21,157 bases of DNA from Ralstonia sp. UBA689 (GCF_002298975.1 NZ_DBMV01000004.1:1-21157), one strand, 5' to 3'; shown: positions 1 through 6,021, counted from the first letter of the stretch. Made by a program: numbers and translations. Notes: generated by a model not told the origin, from the sequence alone.

Positions 1-1
1 T

Positions 2-475
2 GAGGGCGTTGTTCAGGGCCGATTACTTGCCGGTTGCAGTGGTCTCGGCATGCAGTTCACCAATATGTCAGAGGCGGATTCTTCTGATCGAGCACGGCTG
101 CGCGTGATTTCGAATGGCTTTGTGAAGGGTATTCCTGGACGAGATTGTGTTGACTGGTCAGCAAAGGGGGCGGGCACCCTTTGGGGAGGTATCGTCGGCA
201 GCAGCGGCTATCGCGGCAGATCGTTGAGCATGCCCGACGCGCCGAGCAAGGACGTCGCTGAACTCTATGTCGAGGCAAATCAGCCCATCACCCTTGTATT
301 CCAGACGACGCCTGAGAGCTGGTACCAGTGCTCGGTAGCTGCTTCTTTTGTGCCGAAAGCAAATCAGGATTACGAGGCAAGGTTCGACCTGAATTCGTCA
401 TCCTGCGGCGTAAATGTTCGCTCCCTTAGCGAACCCAATGCTCACGTTGAACTTGTGGACGCGGCACCATGCTGA
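2..475 (+). CDS. Hypothetical lipoprotein-like protein, 5'-partial, probably truncated at its 3' end
   Basis: The frame is open from the left edge, and the true start is outside the window or cannot be resolved. The first in-frame ATG is at 50, but the residues just before it read LLAGCSG, a good lipobox (LAG-C, Cys codon 35-37). The mature protein probably begins at that Cys and ATG 50 would be internal. An Arg just before the lipobox and the lack of a hydrophobic stretch weaken this. A second frame (from base 3) also shows a lipobox-like VSAC, so a frameshift near the edge is possible. The visible part is about 157 residues with three further Cys after the lipobox region, soluble and without membrane segments; I recognise no family. 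Its TGA stop (473-475) coincides with the first bases of the IS3-family remnant, so the original C-terminus may have been lost to the insertion. Confidence 0.5.
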   Translation, partial: EGVVQGRLLAGCSGLGMQFTNMSEADSSDRARLRVISNGFVKGIPGRDCVDWSAKGAGTLWGGIVGSSGYRGRSLSMPDAPSKDVAELYVEANQPITLVFQTTPESWYQCSVAASFVPKANQDYEARFDLNSSSCGVNVRSLSEPNAHVELVDAAPC

Positions 476-926
476 CCTTGCCCCTGTTTCACGGATCCCA
501 AAGCCGACAAAGTCAGGCCGCTTTGCCTTGTTGAGAGGTGGCCCAGCTTTTCTCGAACGTCATGGAGCTGACGTTTTTGAGTGTCGAGTGCAGCCGACGG
601 GCATTGCAGAAGTAGAGCCAATCAACCACTTTATCCATGGCGGCACGCCGAGTTGCAAACTGCCGACCATGCAAGCGCTCAACCTTGAGCGAGCCCCGCA
701 AGCCTTCGGTCGGCGCATTATCCCAGCAGCCACCGCACCGGCTCATCGACGAACGCATGCCGTAGGCTTTGAGCGCATCCTCGAACAGGCCGCTGCAATA
801 CTGGCTGCCACGGCCGCTATGCACGATGACACCGGCTGCCGGGCGACGCCGGAACCACGCCATGCGCGGCGCGTCCGAGACCACCTCGGCCTTCAGTGTG
901 TTGTGTTTTGACCATACGCGGCTCAC
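473..926 (-). mobile_element. Remnant of an IS3-family insertion sequence, one end only
   Basis: The right boundary of the element (transposase direction) is placed at 473, where a run starting TGACCTTGCCCC lies 37 bases past the transposase stop. IS3-family ends begin with TG and lie just beyond orfB, so this fits a terminal inverted repeat. The other end, orfA and the first half of orfB are missing; recognisable transposase similarity fades at about 905. Nothing to the right looks like a matching inverted repeat. The element is therefore a dead end-fragment, and its exact left boundary (905-926) is an estimate. Confidence 0.6.
513..926 (-). pseudogene. IS3-family transposase OrfB, C-terminal fragment
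   Basis: The 137-codon frame carries the C-terminal half of an IS3-family DDE integrase (rve) domain: FRRRPAAGVIVHS, RGSQYCS, YGMRSSMSRCGGCWDNAPTE and RRLHSTL, in the usual order. The Glu of the DDE triad survives in WDNAPTE. The family motif HSDRGSQYCS reads HSGRGSQYCS here, so the second catalytic Asp is Gly (codon 813-815). The first Asp and the N-terminal half are absent. The frame opens with GTG and has no ribosome binding site of its own; the first roughly 15 codons are not transposase-like and probably come from the junction. It is non-functional on two independent grounds. Confidence 0.85.
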
Positions 927-971
927 CGGGTGAGAAATGAGAACTTCGATTCGGGCGAGTAGAGACTATGT

Positions 972-1022
972 CCGATACGCTCCGACTGTAGCCGATACCT
1001 TTGGGGGTATTTCTGGGGGTAT
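972..1022. repeat. Short phased direct repeats in the gap beside the IS remnant
   Basis: CCGATAC occurs at 972-978 and 992-998 with CCGAC at 982-986, which gives 10-bp phasing. TGGGGGTAT follows at 1002-1010 and 1014-1022, a 12-bp period. The rest of 927-1103 holds no convincing gene. Paired TGGGGGTAT blocks remind me of DNA around island integrase genes, but no integrase is present, so that is only a suggestion. Confidence 0.35.
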
Positions 1023-1103
1023 GCCCTGCAAGGGGATGTTGAAAATCCTTTTATTTTCAAACGATTGCGTGTTGGATGGGAATGACACCCTCCCAGCAGT
1101 AGC

Positions 1104-1138
1104 AAAAGCCCCTTGGTCTCACGGCCAAGGGGCTTTTT
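1104..1138. terminator. Strong bidirectional intrinsic terminator
   Basis: A perfect 13-bp stem (AAAAGCCCCTTGG paired with CCAAGGGGCTTTT) encloses an 8-base loop. It is followed by a T run on the plus strand, with four Ts on the minus strand. It lies about 30 bases past the stop of the minus-strand gene ending at 1169 and most likely terminates it. Confidence 0.85.
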
Positions 1139-1168
1139 GTTTGCCGGCGCGCTGGCGCAACTTACGCG

Positions 1169-1645
1169 CTACAGTTTTTCGGATGCGACATGCTTGGCCT
1201 GCGGCAGTGGGTTGCCGTCGAAATGCGAGCCTGTCGGAATCTCGGAAATGTGATGGATCTTCGGATCTCGGTGCGCATCGATCGGTGCGTCCTGCGGATC
1301 GATGAACGACATCGCGGTGCGCCGCCGAAGGGCATGCGATTCACGGGATTGCGATTGAGACTGTGACTCGCGCCATAGTTCAGCGGTGAACTTGAGTCCG
1401 GCGCGCAGCGCATGCGCGCTTTCCTGCTTACCCTTGCGCTGGTCGGAGACTCGCTCGATCCCCTTCTTGACCACCTCTTCCAGGAAGGTCAGGCGGGCGC
1501 GGTAGTAGTCCGCATGCATCTGCGCGTCGAGAACGCGCTGTTCCGCCTGGTACAGCTCCATGCGCAATTCAGTCAGCGCACGCTCGGCCTGCTTCTCGGG
1601 AGAAGGCGCGTGATTCAAAGCCCAGTTTGCAATCCACCGCAACAT
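1169..1645 (-). CDS. Small hypothetical protein with N-terminal coiled coil
   Basis: The product is 158 aa and cytoplasmic by appearance, with no signal peptide or membrane helix. Residues about 15-70 are Glu/Lys/Arg/Ala-rich and heptad-like, consistent with a helical coiled coil. The C-terminal half is polar and probably disordered, with a Ser/Gln stretch SQSQSQS. I recognise no family. The start is ATG 1645 because AGGAGG lies 8 bases upstream; the TTG two codons earlier is only 2 bases from that Shine-Dalgarno. The excellent ribosome binding site and the terminator just downstream argue that this is a real, monocistronic gene. Its neighbours give no functional clue. Confidence 0.65.
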   Translation of the reverse strand: MLRWIANWALNHAPSPEKQAERALTELRMELYQAEQRVLDAQMHADYYRARLTFLEEVVKKGIERVSDQRKGKQESAHALRAGLKFTAELWRESQSQSQSRESHALRRRTAMSFIDPQDAPIDAHRDPKIHHISEIPTGSHFDGNPLPQAKHVASEKL

Positions 1646-1920
1646 GGTCAAGCCCTCCTGTCTTGCAAGTGTTCATCCACTTGTATGAAGACATCGCTCG
1701 CTGCCCGCATGCATGGATCGGAGGCGATCGCGTGCTTGCAAAACAGACTACCAAAAAAATTCGTTGCGGTTGAGGCAGACTGCAAACACGCCTGTTGCTA
1801 AAAAGAAGCATGCTCCATTTGGGTGAGAGGCGCGCGGCTGAAGTTCTGGTTTGATGAGTGTTTGTCTCGTGCGCAAGCGGCCGCCAAGGCGTGTTTGGCA
1901 CACGGGCAACCGATTGCGCG
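1646..1920. other. Intergenic stretch without a recognised gene
   Basis: This 275-base gap separates two minus-strand genes and should hold the promoter of the 158-aa gene. On the minus strand, TTGCAG near 1783 and an AT-rich block about 18 bases on could be a weak sigma-70 promoter, but I cannot support it firmly. The short frames here have no ribosome binding site. Confidence 0.4.
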
Positions 1921-2643
1921 CTAGGCGCCAAGCTGGCTTGCCAGCGTTTCCAGGTCGGTCACGTTACAGTCAAATGTCGGGTCGGGCGTGGTGTCGACCG
2001 CCGCCCCGGGGCCGAACTCCAGCGGCCGCGCAATGAATGCCGTGCGCAAGCCCAGCGCGCGGGCGGCCACCAGATCGTACTTGTGCGATGCGACCATCAT
2101 GATCTCGCCGGGCGCCACGCCAAGCGAGCGGATGGCAAGGCCATAAACCTTCGGATCGGGCTTGAACGACTGCACCAGTTCGCCGGTCAAGAGGGCATCG
2201 AAAGACAGCCCGCCATGCCGTGCAATGCGGACCACCGAAGCCATGCTGCCGTTGGATAGCGCCGCCGTCAGATAGCGTGAGCGCAGGCGGTTTAGCCCCG
2301 GCACCGTATCGGCCCACGGGCGCAGCCGCCTCCACGTCGCGTTGAGCGCATCACGGTCTTCCGCGCTCACGTGCTGTGCCCACGGATAGTCGTGCAGCAG
2401 CGCATCCAGTGCTTCACGATAGATGGTGTCGGTGGAAGTCCAGCCGCGGTTTCCGGCCAGGATGGCGTCCATCCCCGCGCGGTAGCTGGCGCGCCAGCGT
2501 GCAATGACTTCAGGCCAGTCGGCGACGAACTCTCGACGCGCGGCCAGCGCTTCGCCGGCTTCGATGAGCGGGGTATAAAAATCCACCAGCGTGCCTTGCA
2601 CATCGAAGCACAGAGCCTTCAGCGTTGACGGGTCGAATGTCAT
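1921..2643 (-). CDS. Haloacid dehalogenase type II-like HAD hydrolase
   Basis: The product is a 240-aa cytosolic HAD-superfamily hydrolase closest in layout to L-2-haloacid dehalogenases, which release halide from 2-haloalkanoic acids through an aspartyl ester. Motif I is FDVQGTLVD with the nucleophile at D14 and T18 following. Motif II is LSNGS (S130), the motif III Lys is in FKPDP (K161), Tyr at 167 matches the family, and motif IV is ASHKYD (D190). The usual DAYGT Tyr is Gln here and the SSN Asn position is His, so the substrate may not be a haloacid. ATG 2643 is chosen because GAGGAG precedes it at good spacing and the HAD fold begins straight after. The gene lies 32 bases downstream of the mipA-like gene in the same direction, probably co-transcribed. 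It could equally be a phosphatase of the same superfamily. Confidence 0.85.
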   Translation of the reverse strand: MTFDPSTLKALCFDVQGTLVDFYTPLIEAGEALAARREFVADWPEVIARWRASYRAGMDAILAGNRGWTSTDTIYREALDALLHDYPWAQHVSAEDRDALNATWRRLRPWADTVPGLNRLRSRYLTAALSNGSMASVVRIARHGGLSFDALLTGELVQSFKPDPKVYGLAIRSLGVAPGEIMMVASHKYDLVAARALGLRTAFIARPLEFGPGAAVDTTPDPTFDCNVTDLETLASQLGA

Positions 2644-2675
2644 GCGCGGCTCCTCGGAAAAGGGCGGGGGCAGCC

Positions 2676-3488
2676 TTAGCGAAACCGGTAGGTGAGCGAC
2701 GCCATCGCGGTGGCCTGCTGGCGACGCTGGGTGATGGGGCTGTCGGCCGCATCGCCGCGCAGGCGTGCGGCGGTCACCGAGCCGTTGGCGGTCCAGCGGT
2801 CGTCGAGCTTGCAGGTGACGATGGCGTTGAGGTGGACGTCGCGCACGCCGGCATGCGTGGCGAATACCGGCAGGCCCGAGTGCGCGCTTTGCCCGTCGTC
2901 CACGCCGAAGAAGGTGCGCATGTATTGGCCGTTGGTCCAAGACACGCCCGCGCCAAGGCTAAAGAGCCAGCGGCCGAGCGGCGCGCTGGCATACGCATCG
3001 GCGTTGGCGATCAGACCCTGGCGGTTGCCGAGGATGTCCTGCTCGGCATCGGTGGACAGCGTCAGGAACGACACGGTGTATTGCGCGAACGCCTTGGCGC
3101 GCACGGTGGCGTTGACGTTGCCCAGACCATTGAGACGGGCATCGTCGTGCGCGTGGCGCCAGGTCGGGTCGAACTGGAAGTTGCCGCCCACCTGCCAGGT
3201 GTCGTCGTTGGCGAGGTACACGCCCAGGAAGTCCATGCCCTTGGAGAAGAACCGGCGCTTGTACTCGATCTCCTGATCGATCCACGGAAACACGAAGCTT
3301 GATTTTGCGCCCGGGTACTTCGGTGCCACGTACACGGACGGGCCGACGGCGATGCTCCAGTCGCCGTCAATGGCGTCGGCGTTCGTCGCGGGGGGCGCGG
3401 TCTGTGCCGTGGCGTTGGTGCCGGCGAGCGCCTCGATGACGAGCAGGCAGGCAAGCACAAAGCGGGGCAGGACGCGCGAAGAGAGCAT
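2676..3488 (-). CDS. MipA/OmpV family outer-membrane protein
   Basis: The product is 270 aa. It has an N-terminal signal peptide (charged start, hydrophobic core VLACLLVIEALA, likely cleavage after NATAQ near residue 29). A beta-barrel-type body with alternating aromatic residues follows and ends in LTYRFR. The opening of the mature part (WSIAVGPSVYVAPKYPGA) and the overall size fit the MipA/OmpV family, outer-membrane proteins linked in other species to murein enzyme scaffolding or to small-molecule and antibiotic response. ATG 3488 is chosen because it starts a proper signal peptide; a GTG at 3527 would add an atypical extension. No clear Shine-Dalgarno is visible. The gene is probably first in an operon with the HAD hydrolase. 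A phosphodiesterase stub points away from it immediately upstream, so its promoter lies in or near that relic. Confidence 0.8.
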   Translation of the reverse strand: MLSSRVLPRFVLACLLVIEALAGTNATAQTAPPATNADAIDGDWSIAVGPSVYVAPKYPGAKSSFVFPWIDQEIEYKRRFFSKGMDFLGVYLANDDTWQVGGNFQFDPTWRHAHDDARLNGLGNVNATVRAKAFAQYTVSFLTLSTDAEQDILGNRQGLIANADAYASAPLGRWLFSLGAGVSWTNGQYMRTFFGVDDGQSAHSGLPVFATHAGVRDVHLNAIVTCKLDDRWTANGSVTAARLRGDAADSPITQRRQQATAMASLTYRFR

Positions 3489-3502
3489 GGGGTGAGCGGT
3501 AG

Positions 3503-3964
3503 AGGTCGAGAGAAAAGCGGCGGGCACGTCATTCTAAGTTCGCCAAGCAATTCCTGCTCGGCTACTCGGGCACGGGCATTGGCTCGGACGCCGCCGGCAA
3601 TGCCGTCGCCAAGCCGTTCATGCAAGCTGGTGCCAGCCGCTTCGTGGTGGGTGAGGAAGTGGCTGATCTGTTTGGCGTGAAGCCCAGCGACGACCGTTTC
3701 CCAGATGTGGTCGGCATTGCGCAGCAGGGCTCGGTGTGGGCGGGCAGCAAACTGTCGAAGATCGCCGAACATGGTGGCTTCCGCCCGGAAAATCGCCACG
3801 TGCCGATCGTGGTGTGGGGCGCGGGCATCGACGCGAACATCGTGGACGAGCGCGTCGACACCAACCAGATCGCGCCGACCATCCTGAGCGAGCTGGGCCT
3901 CAAGCCTCACAAGCTCCAGGCTGTGCAGATCGAAGGCACGAAGCGTCTGCCGTATCAGCATTGA
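3503..3964 (+). pseudogene. C-terminal fragment of a type I phosphodiesterase/alkaline phosphatase
   Basis: The frame is open from 3503 and becomes family-like from about 3536 (SKFAKQFLLGYSGTGIGSD). It continues through KIAEHGGF and NRHVPIVVWG, whose His residues match the metal-binding His of the type I phosphodiesterase/nucleotide pyrophosphatase superfamily. It ends with the typical TNQIAPTILSELGL and EGTKRLP. Only about 145 residues remain; the N-terminal two thirds with the catalytic nucleophile and the first metal ligands are missing. The first ATG (3620) is internal to the conserved block and has no convincing ribosome binding site, so it is unlikely to be a genuine start. The remnant shows no internal stop or frameshift, which suggests the truncation is recent. 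The break lies at about 3530, beside the 5' end of the mipA-like gene. Confidence 0.75.
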
Positions 3965-4014
3965 TGCGGCAACGGGGCCGACACGGCAGCAGTGTGCCGG
4001 CTCCGATCGCGCAT

Positions 4015-4044
4015 AAAAAACGCCGGGATGCCCCGGCGTTCTTC
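4015..4044 (-). terminator. Intrinsic terminator of the 92-aa Asr-like gene
   Basis: A 9-bp perfect stem (AACGCCGGG with CCCGGCGTT, 4019-4040) is followed on the minus strand by six Ts. It lies 20 bases past the minus-strand stop at 4061. It may also stop transcription from the phosphodiesterase remnant on the plus strand, although the T run on that side is poor. Confidence 0.85.
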
Positions 4045-4060
4045 ATGGCGCAGACCAGCC

Positions 4061-4339
4061 TTATTGCTTAGCGGGCTCAGCGGCCTTCGGTGCCGAAGCG
4101 GCGTCGGTCTTGGCTTCCGACTTGGCTGCAGCCTTGTGCGCCTTCTTGTGCGCGTGACGCTTCTTCGCGTGCTTGGCTTCAGCCTTCGGTGCCGAAGCGG
4201 CCTCGGTGGTCGTCGCCGCAGCGGCCGGAGCCGAAGCGGGAGCGGCAGCGACCGGTGCGGAGGCGGTGCCAGCGGCGAACACGGGGGCTGCGAAGGCACC
4301 AGCAACGATCAGAGCGGCCAGGGATTGAGCGACTTTCAT
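4061..4339 (-). CDS. Exported Ala/Lys/His-rich small protein, acid-shock (Asr)-like
   Basis: The product is 92 aa. It has a clear Sec signal peptide (MKVAQSLAALIVAGAFAAPVFA, cleavage after about residue 22), a low-complexity Ala/Pro/Thr linker, and a highly basic C-terminal half with HAKKRHAHKKAHKAA. Composition, size and layout resemble enterobacterial acid-shock protein Asr, an intrinsically disordered periplasmic protein induced at low pH. Similarity in such low-complexity sequence is weak evidence, so the name is only a suggestion. ATG 4339 is preceded by AAGGAG at ideal spacing and the gene ends in its own terminator, so it is real. It is divergent from a second small exported basic protein across a 394-bp spacer with possible response-regulator sites. 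Confidence 0.8.
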   Translation of the reverse strand: MKVAQSLAALIVAGAFAAPVFAAGTASAPVAAAPASAPAAAATTTEAASAPKAEAKHAKKRHAHKKAHKAAAKSEAKTDAASAPKAAEPAKQ

Positions 4340-4376
4340 GTGAAACTCCTTAGCGGATATTGCGGGACTTCAGATA

Positions 4377-4436
4377 CATGGATCTCGTCCCAGTTGCGAT
4401 CCATGCCTCCAAAAACGCCTCACATCGTGAGGGCGT
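4377..4436. promoter_or_regulatory. Two adjacent inverted repeats upstream of the 92-aa gene
   Basis: CATGGATC (4377-4384) and GATCCATG (4398-4405) form a perfect 8-bp inverted repeat with a 13-base gap. Immediately beyond, ACGCCTCAC ATC GTGAGGGCGT (4415-4436) forms a second near-perfect hairpin with one bulge. They lie 38-97 bases upstream of the minus-strand start at 4339 and could be leader-RNA hairpins or protein binding sites. Confidence 0.5.
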
Positions 4437-4447
4437 GCACCGCCGTT

Positions 4448-4490
4448 TGTAAGCGTTCTGCCCACGATGTAAGCGTGCGTAACAATGTAG
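4448..4490. promoter_or_regulatory. Helically phased GTAA direct repeats, candidate response-regulator site
   Basis: TGTAAGCG occurs at 4448-4455 and 4468-4475, and GTAAC follows at 4479-4483. The GTAA cores are spaced 20 and 10 bp apart, whole helical turns, as in binding sites of OmpR/PhoB-family regulators. The site sits about 110 bases upstream of the minus-strand start at 4339 and about 250 upstream of the plus-strand start at 4734. No clear -10/-35 pair could be assigned to it. Confidence 0.4.
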
Positions 4491-4539
4491 AAGGAGTGCT
4501 ACGCAGTGTTTGTCAACTTGTGTTGAGACTCATCAAGAT

Positions 4540-4612
4540 GCGGATTCACGCATCCGCGTATCGTCAGGGTTTGTGTGGACAGCGGCAAAAGGGTGCACCA
4601 CACTGCGTGGTG
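4540..4612. promoter_or_regulatory. Further inverted repeats in the divergent spacer
   Basis: GCGGAT (4540-4545) pairs with ATCCGC (4552-4557), and CACCAC (4596-4601) pairs with GTGGTG (4607-4612). Both are short and perfect. They lie in the upstream region or leader of the 77-aa gene; their function is unknown. Confidence 0.3.
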
Positions 4613-4733
4613 ATGCGCGGGTCATCCCGATACTGGACTCGCGCGTTGAACGGCAGTGGCGCGGGACGCGTTGGGTCACGTCCCACCCGGTATCGGGTGC
4701 GCCGCAATCGAGTTTCTTTATAAGGACAATACG

Positions 4734-4967
4734 ATGAACAAGCTCCTGGCCGCCCTCGTGGCTGCAGTCTTCAGCGCCGGCGCATTCGCGCAGGCTTCCG
4801 CTCCTGCGGCCCCGGCCGCGCCGGCTGCGCCTGCCGCCGCCCCGGCACCCGCTGCTTCGACTCCGGAGCCGGCTGCAGGTGAGAAGAAGACGCATCACAA
4901 GAAGAAAAAGAAGCGCGACCACCGTCCGAAGCTGCAGGACAAGAGCGCGTACGGCGTGGGCGGTTGA
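4734..4967 (+). CDS. Exported Ala/Pro-rich small protein with Lys/His-rich tail
   Basis: The product is 77 aa. It has a Sec signal peptide (MNKLLAALVAAVFSAGAFA, cleavage before QAS), followed by repeated Ala-Ala-Pro triplets and a strongly basic block KKTHHKKKKKRDHR near residues 51-65. A short conserved-looking end, KSAYGVGG, follows. ATG 4734 follows TAAGGA at good spacing, and the longer in-frame ATG at 4656 would bury the signal peptide. The product is predicted to be a disordered, polycationic periplasmic protein. It has the same architecture as the divergent 92-aa protein, so the two may be paralogues or act in the same response. No enzyme domain is present and I do not recognise a named family. 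Confidence 0.75.
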   Translation: MNKLLAALVAAVFSAGAFAQASAPAAPAAPAAPAAAPAPAASTPEPAAGEKKTHHKKKKKRDHRPKLQDKSAYGVGG

Positions 4968-5003
4968 TCAACCCGCAGCCAGCCGCTTTTTCTGCACACC
5001 AAG

Positions 5004-5040
5004 GCGCCGGCCTCCAAAATGGGGACCGGCGTTTTGTTTT
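5004..5040 (+). terminator. Intrinsic terminator of the 77-aa gene
   Basis: CGCCGGCCTCC pairs imperfectly with GGGGACCGGCG around an AAAAT loop and is followed by TTTTGTTTT. It begins 37 bases after the stop codon at 4967. Confidence 0.75.
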
Positions 5041-5071
5041 GGGCCTTCGGCGGGAATCGCGATAAAGTCGC

Positions 5072-5102
5072 TTGACTTAGAGTGCGCTCTAACTTCTAAG
5101 CT
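5072..5102 (+). promoter_or_regulatory. MerR-type promoter and operator
   Basis: A -35 TTGACT (5072-5077) and a -10 TAAGCT (5097-5102) are separated by 19 bases, the over-long spacer typical of promoters untwisted by MerR-family activators. The dyad TTAGAG-TGCG-CTCTAA (5077-5092) fills the spacer, the expected operator position. Transcription should start near 5108-5110, at or next to the start codon of the regulator gene at 5109, implying autoregulation. Confidence 0.8.
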
Positions 5103-5108
5103 CCGCTC

Positions 5109-5636
5109 ATGACCACTTTCCTGACCATTCGCCAAGCCGCAGAAACCACCGGCCTGTCGACGCACACGCTGCGCTACTACGAGCGCATCGGCCTGCTCGA
5201 CAGCGTGCAGCGCCGCGACAACGGCCACCGCGTCTTCCGTGCTGAAGACATGACGTGGCTTGCCTTCCTGCTGCGCCTGCGCGAGACCGGCATGCCGATC
5301 GCTCAGATGCAGCAGTACGCTGCGCTGCGGCGGCAGGGCGACAGTCTGGAGAGCGTGTCTATGCGGCGCAGCATGCTCGAATTGCATGCGGCGGCGCTGG
5401 AAGCGGAGCTGCGCGCGCGGACCGAAACGCTGGCCATGCTGCGCGAGAAGCTCGTCATCTATGACGGCATCCGGGCCAGGATTGAAGCCGCGCAGGGTTC
5501 CGCTTCCTCATCTCGCAGACACCAACGCAAACCGAATGAGGACGCGCATGACCACGATCGCCCAACACGCCAATCCCACCAGCCCGCAAAACGACCGCTA
5601 CGCCCGGGGCTGGCAAAAGCTCAAGGAAGTCGATGA
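5109..5636 (+). CDS. MerR family transcriptional regulator
   Basis: This DNA-binding regulator is 175 aa as read. Residues about 5-30 form the winged-helix HTH (TIRQAAETTGLSTHTLRYYERIGLL with the family Arg-Tyr-Tyr-Glu), followed by the wing with NGHRVF. A long helical dimerisation region runs from about 75 to 130. There is no Cys, so metal or thiol sensing through Cys is ruled out; a small-molecule or electrophile-type sensor subgroup is more likely. The last 45 residues (from about SASSS) are basic, unlike the rest, and lie in another frame over the start of the next gene, an 89-base overlap. The ancestral stop has probably been lost. ATG 5109 lacks a Shine-Dalgarno and coincides with the predicted transcription start. 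The gene likely controls itself and the downstream decarboxylase-family gene. Confidence 0.9.
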   Translation: MTTFLTIRQAAETTGLSTHTLRYYERIGLLDSVQRRDNGHRVFRAEDMTWLAFLLRLRETGMPIAQMQQYAALRRQGDSLESVSMRRSMLELHAAALEAELRARTETLAMLREKLVIYDGIRARIEAAQGSASSSRRHQRKPNEDAHDHDRPTRQSHQPAKRPLRPGLAKAQGSR

Positions 5637-6021
5637 CGTGGCCGGCGAGCGCGTGGTCGAGGCCATGGCGGACATCTCGCCCGACCTTGGCCGCTACATC
5701 GTCGAGTTCGGCTTTGGCGACGTCTATAGCCGGCCGGGCCTGACGCTGCGCGAGCGCGAGATCGCCACCATTGCCGCGCTCACGGCGCTCGGCAATGCGG
5801 CGCCGCAGTTGAAGGTGCATATTGCCGCTGGGCTCAACGTCGGGCTCACGCGCGACGAGATTGTCGAGACGATCCTGCAGATGGCGCTATACGCCGGCTT
5901 TCCGGCGGCGCTCAACGGCATGTTTGCTGCCAAGGAAGTGTTTGCCGCTCATGACGCCGAGGGCGGGGCGCCGGCCGGCGCGCTGTCGGACTCGCCCGTG
6001 CGCCGCGAGACCAGCAACTGA
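5548..6021 (+). CDS. Carboxymuconolactone decarboxylase family protein
   Basis: The product is a 157-aa cytosolic protein of the CMD/AhpD-like fold (helical, usually an oligomer). The central block RPGLTLREREIATIAALTALG, with LKVHIAAGLNVGLTRDEIVE and LQMALYAGFPAALNGMF after it, is the standard PcaC-type CMD signature. The AhpD CxxC pair is absent, so peroxidase activity is unlikely. No other aromatic-degradation gene is nearby, so protocatechuate breakdown is not implied. ATG 5548 is chosen because GAGG lies 6 bases upstream; ATG 5536 has no ribosome binding site. The gene is co-oriented and overlapping with the MerR gene and is its probable target. A polar C-terminal tail (residues about 135-157) overlaps the oppositely oriented transporter gene by 73 bases. 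Confidence 0.88.
   Translation: MTTIAQHANPTSPQNDRYARGWQKLKEVDDVAGERVVEAMADISPDLGRYIVEFGFGDVYSRPGLTLREREIATIAALTALGNAAPQLKVHIAAGLNVGLTRDEIVETILQMALYAGFPAALNGMFAAKEVFAAHDAEGGAPAGALSDSPVRRETSN

Noticed and set aside
414..911. 165-codon plus-strand frame across the IS remnant
   Set aside because: It is the antisense of the transposase fragment, which has clear family motifs on the other strand.
1020..1103. Possible tRNA or tmRNA end beside the phased repeats
   Set aside because: No T-loop GGTTCGA-type sequence or cloverleaf pairing could be found.
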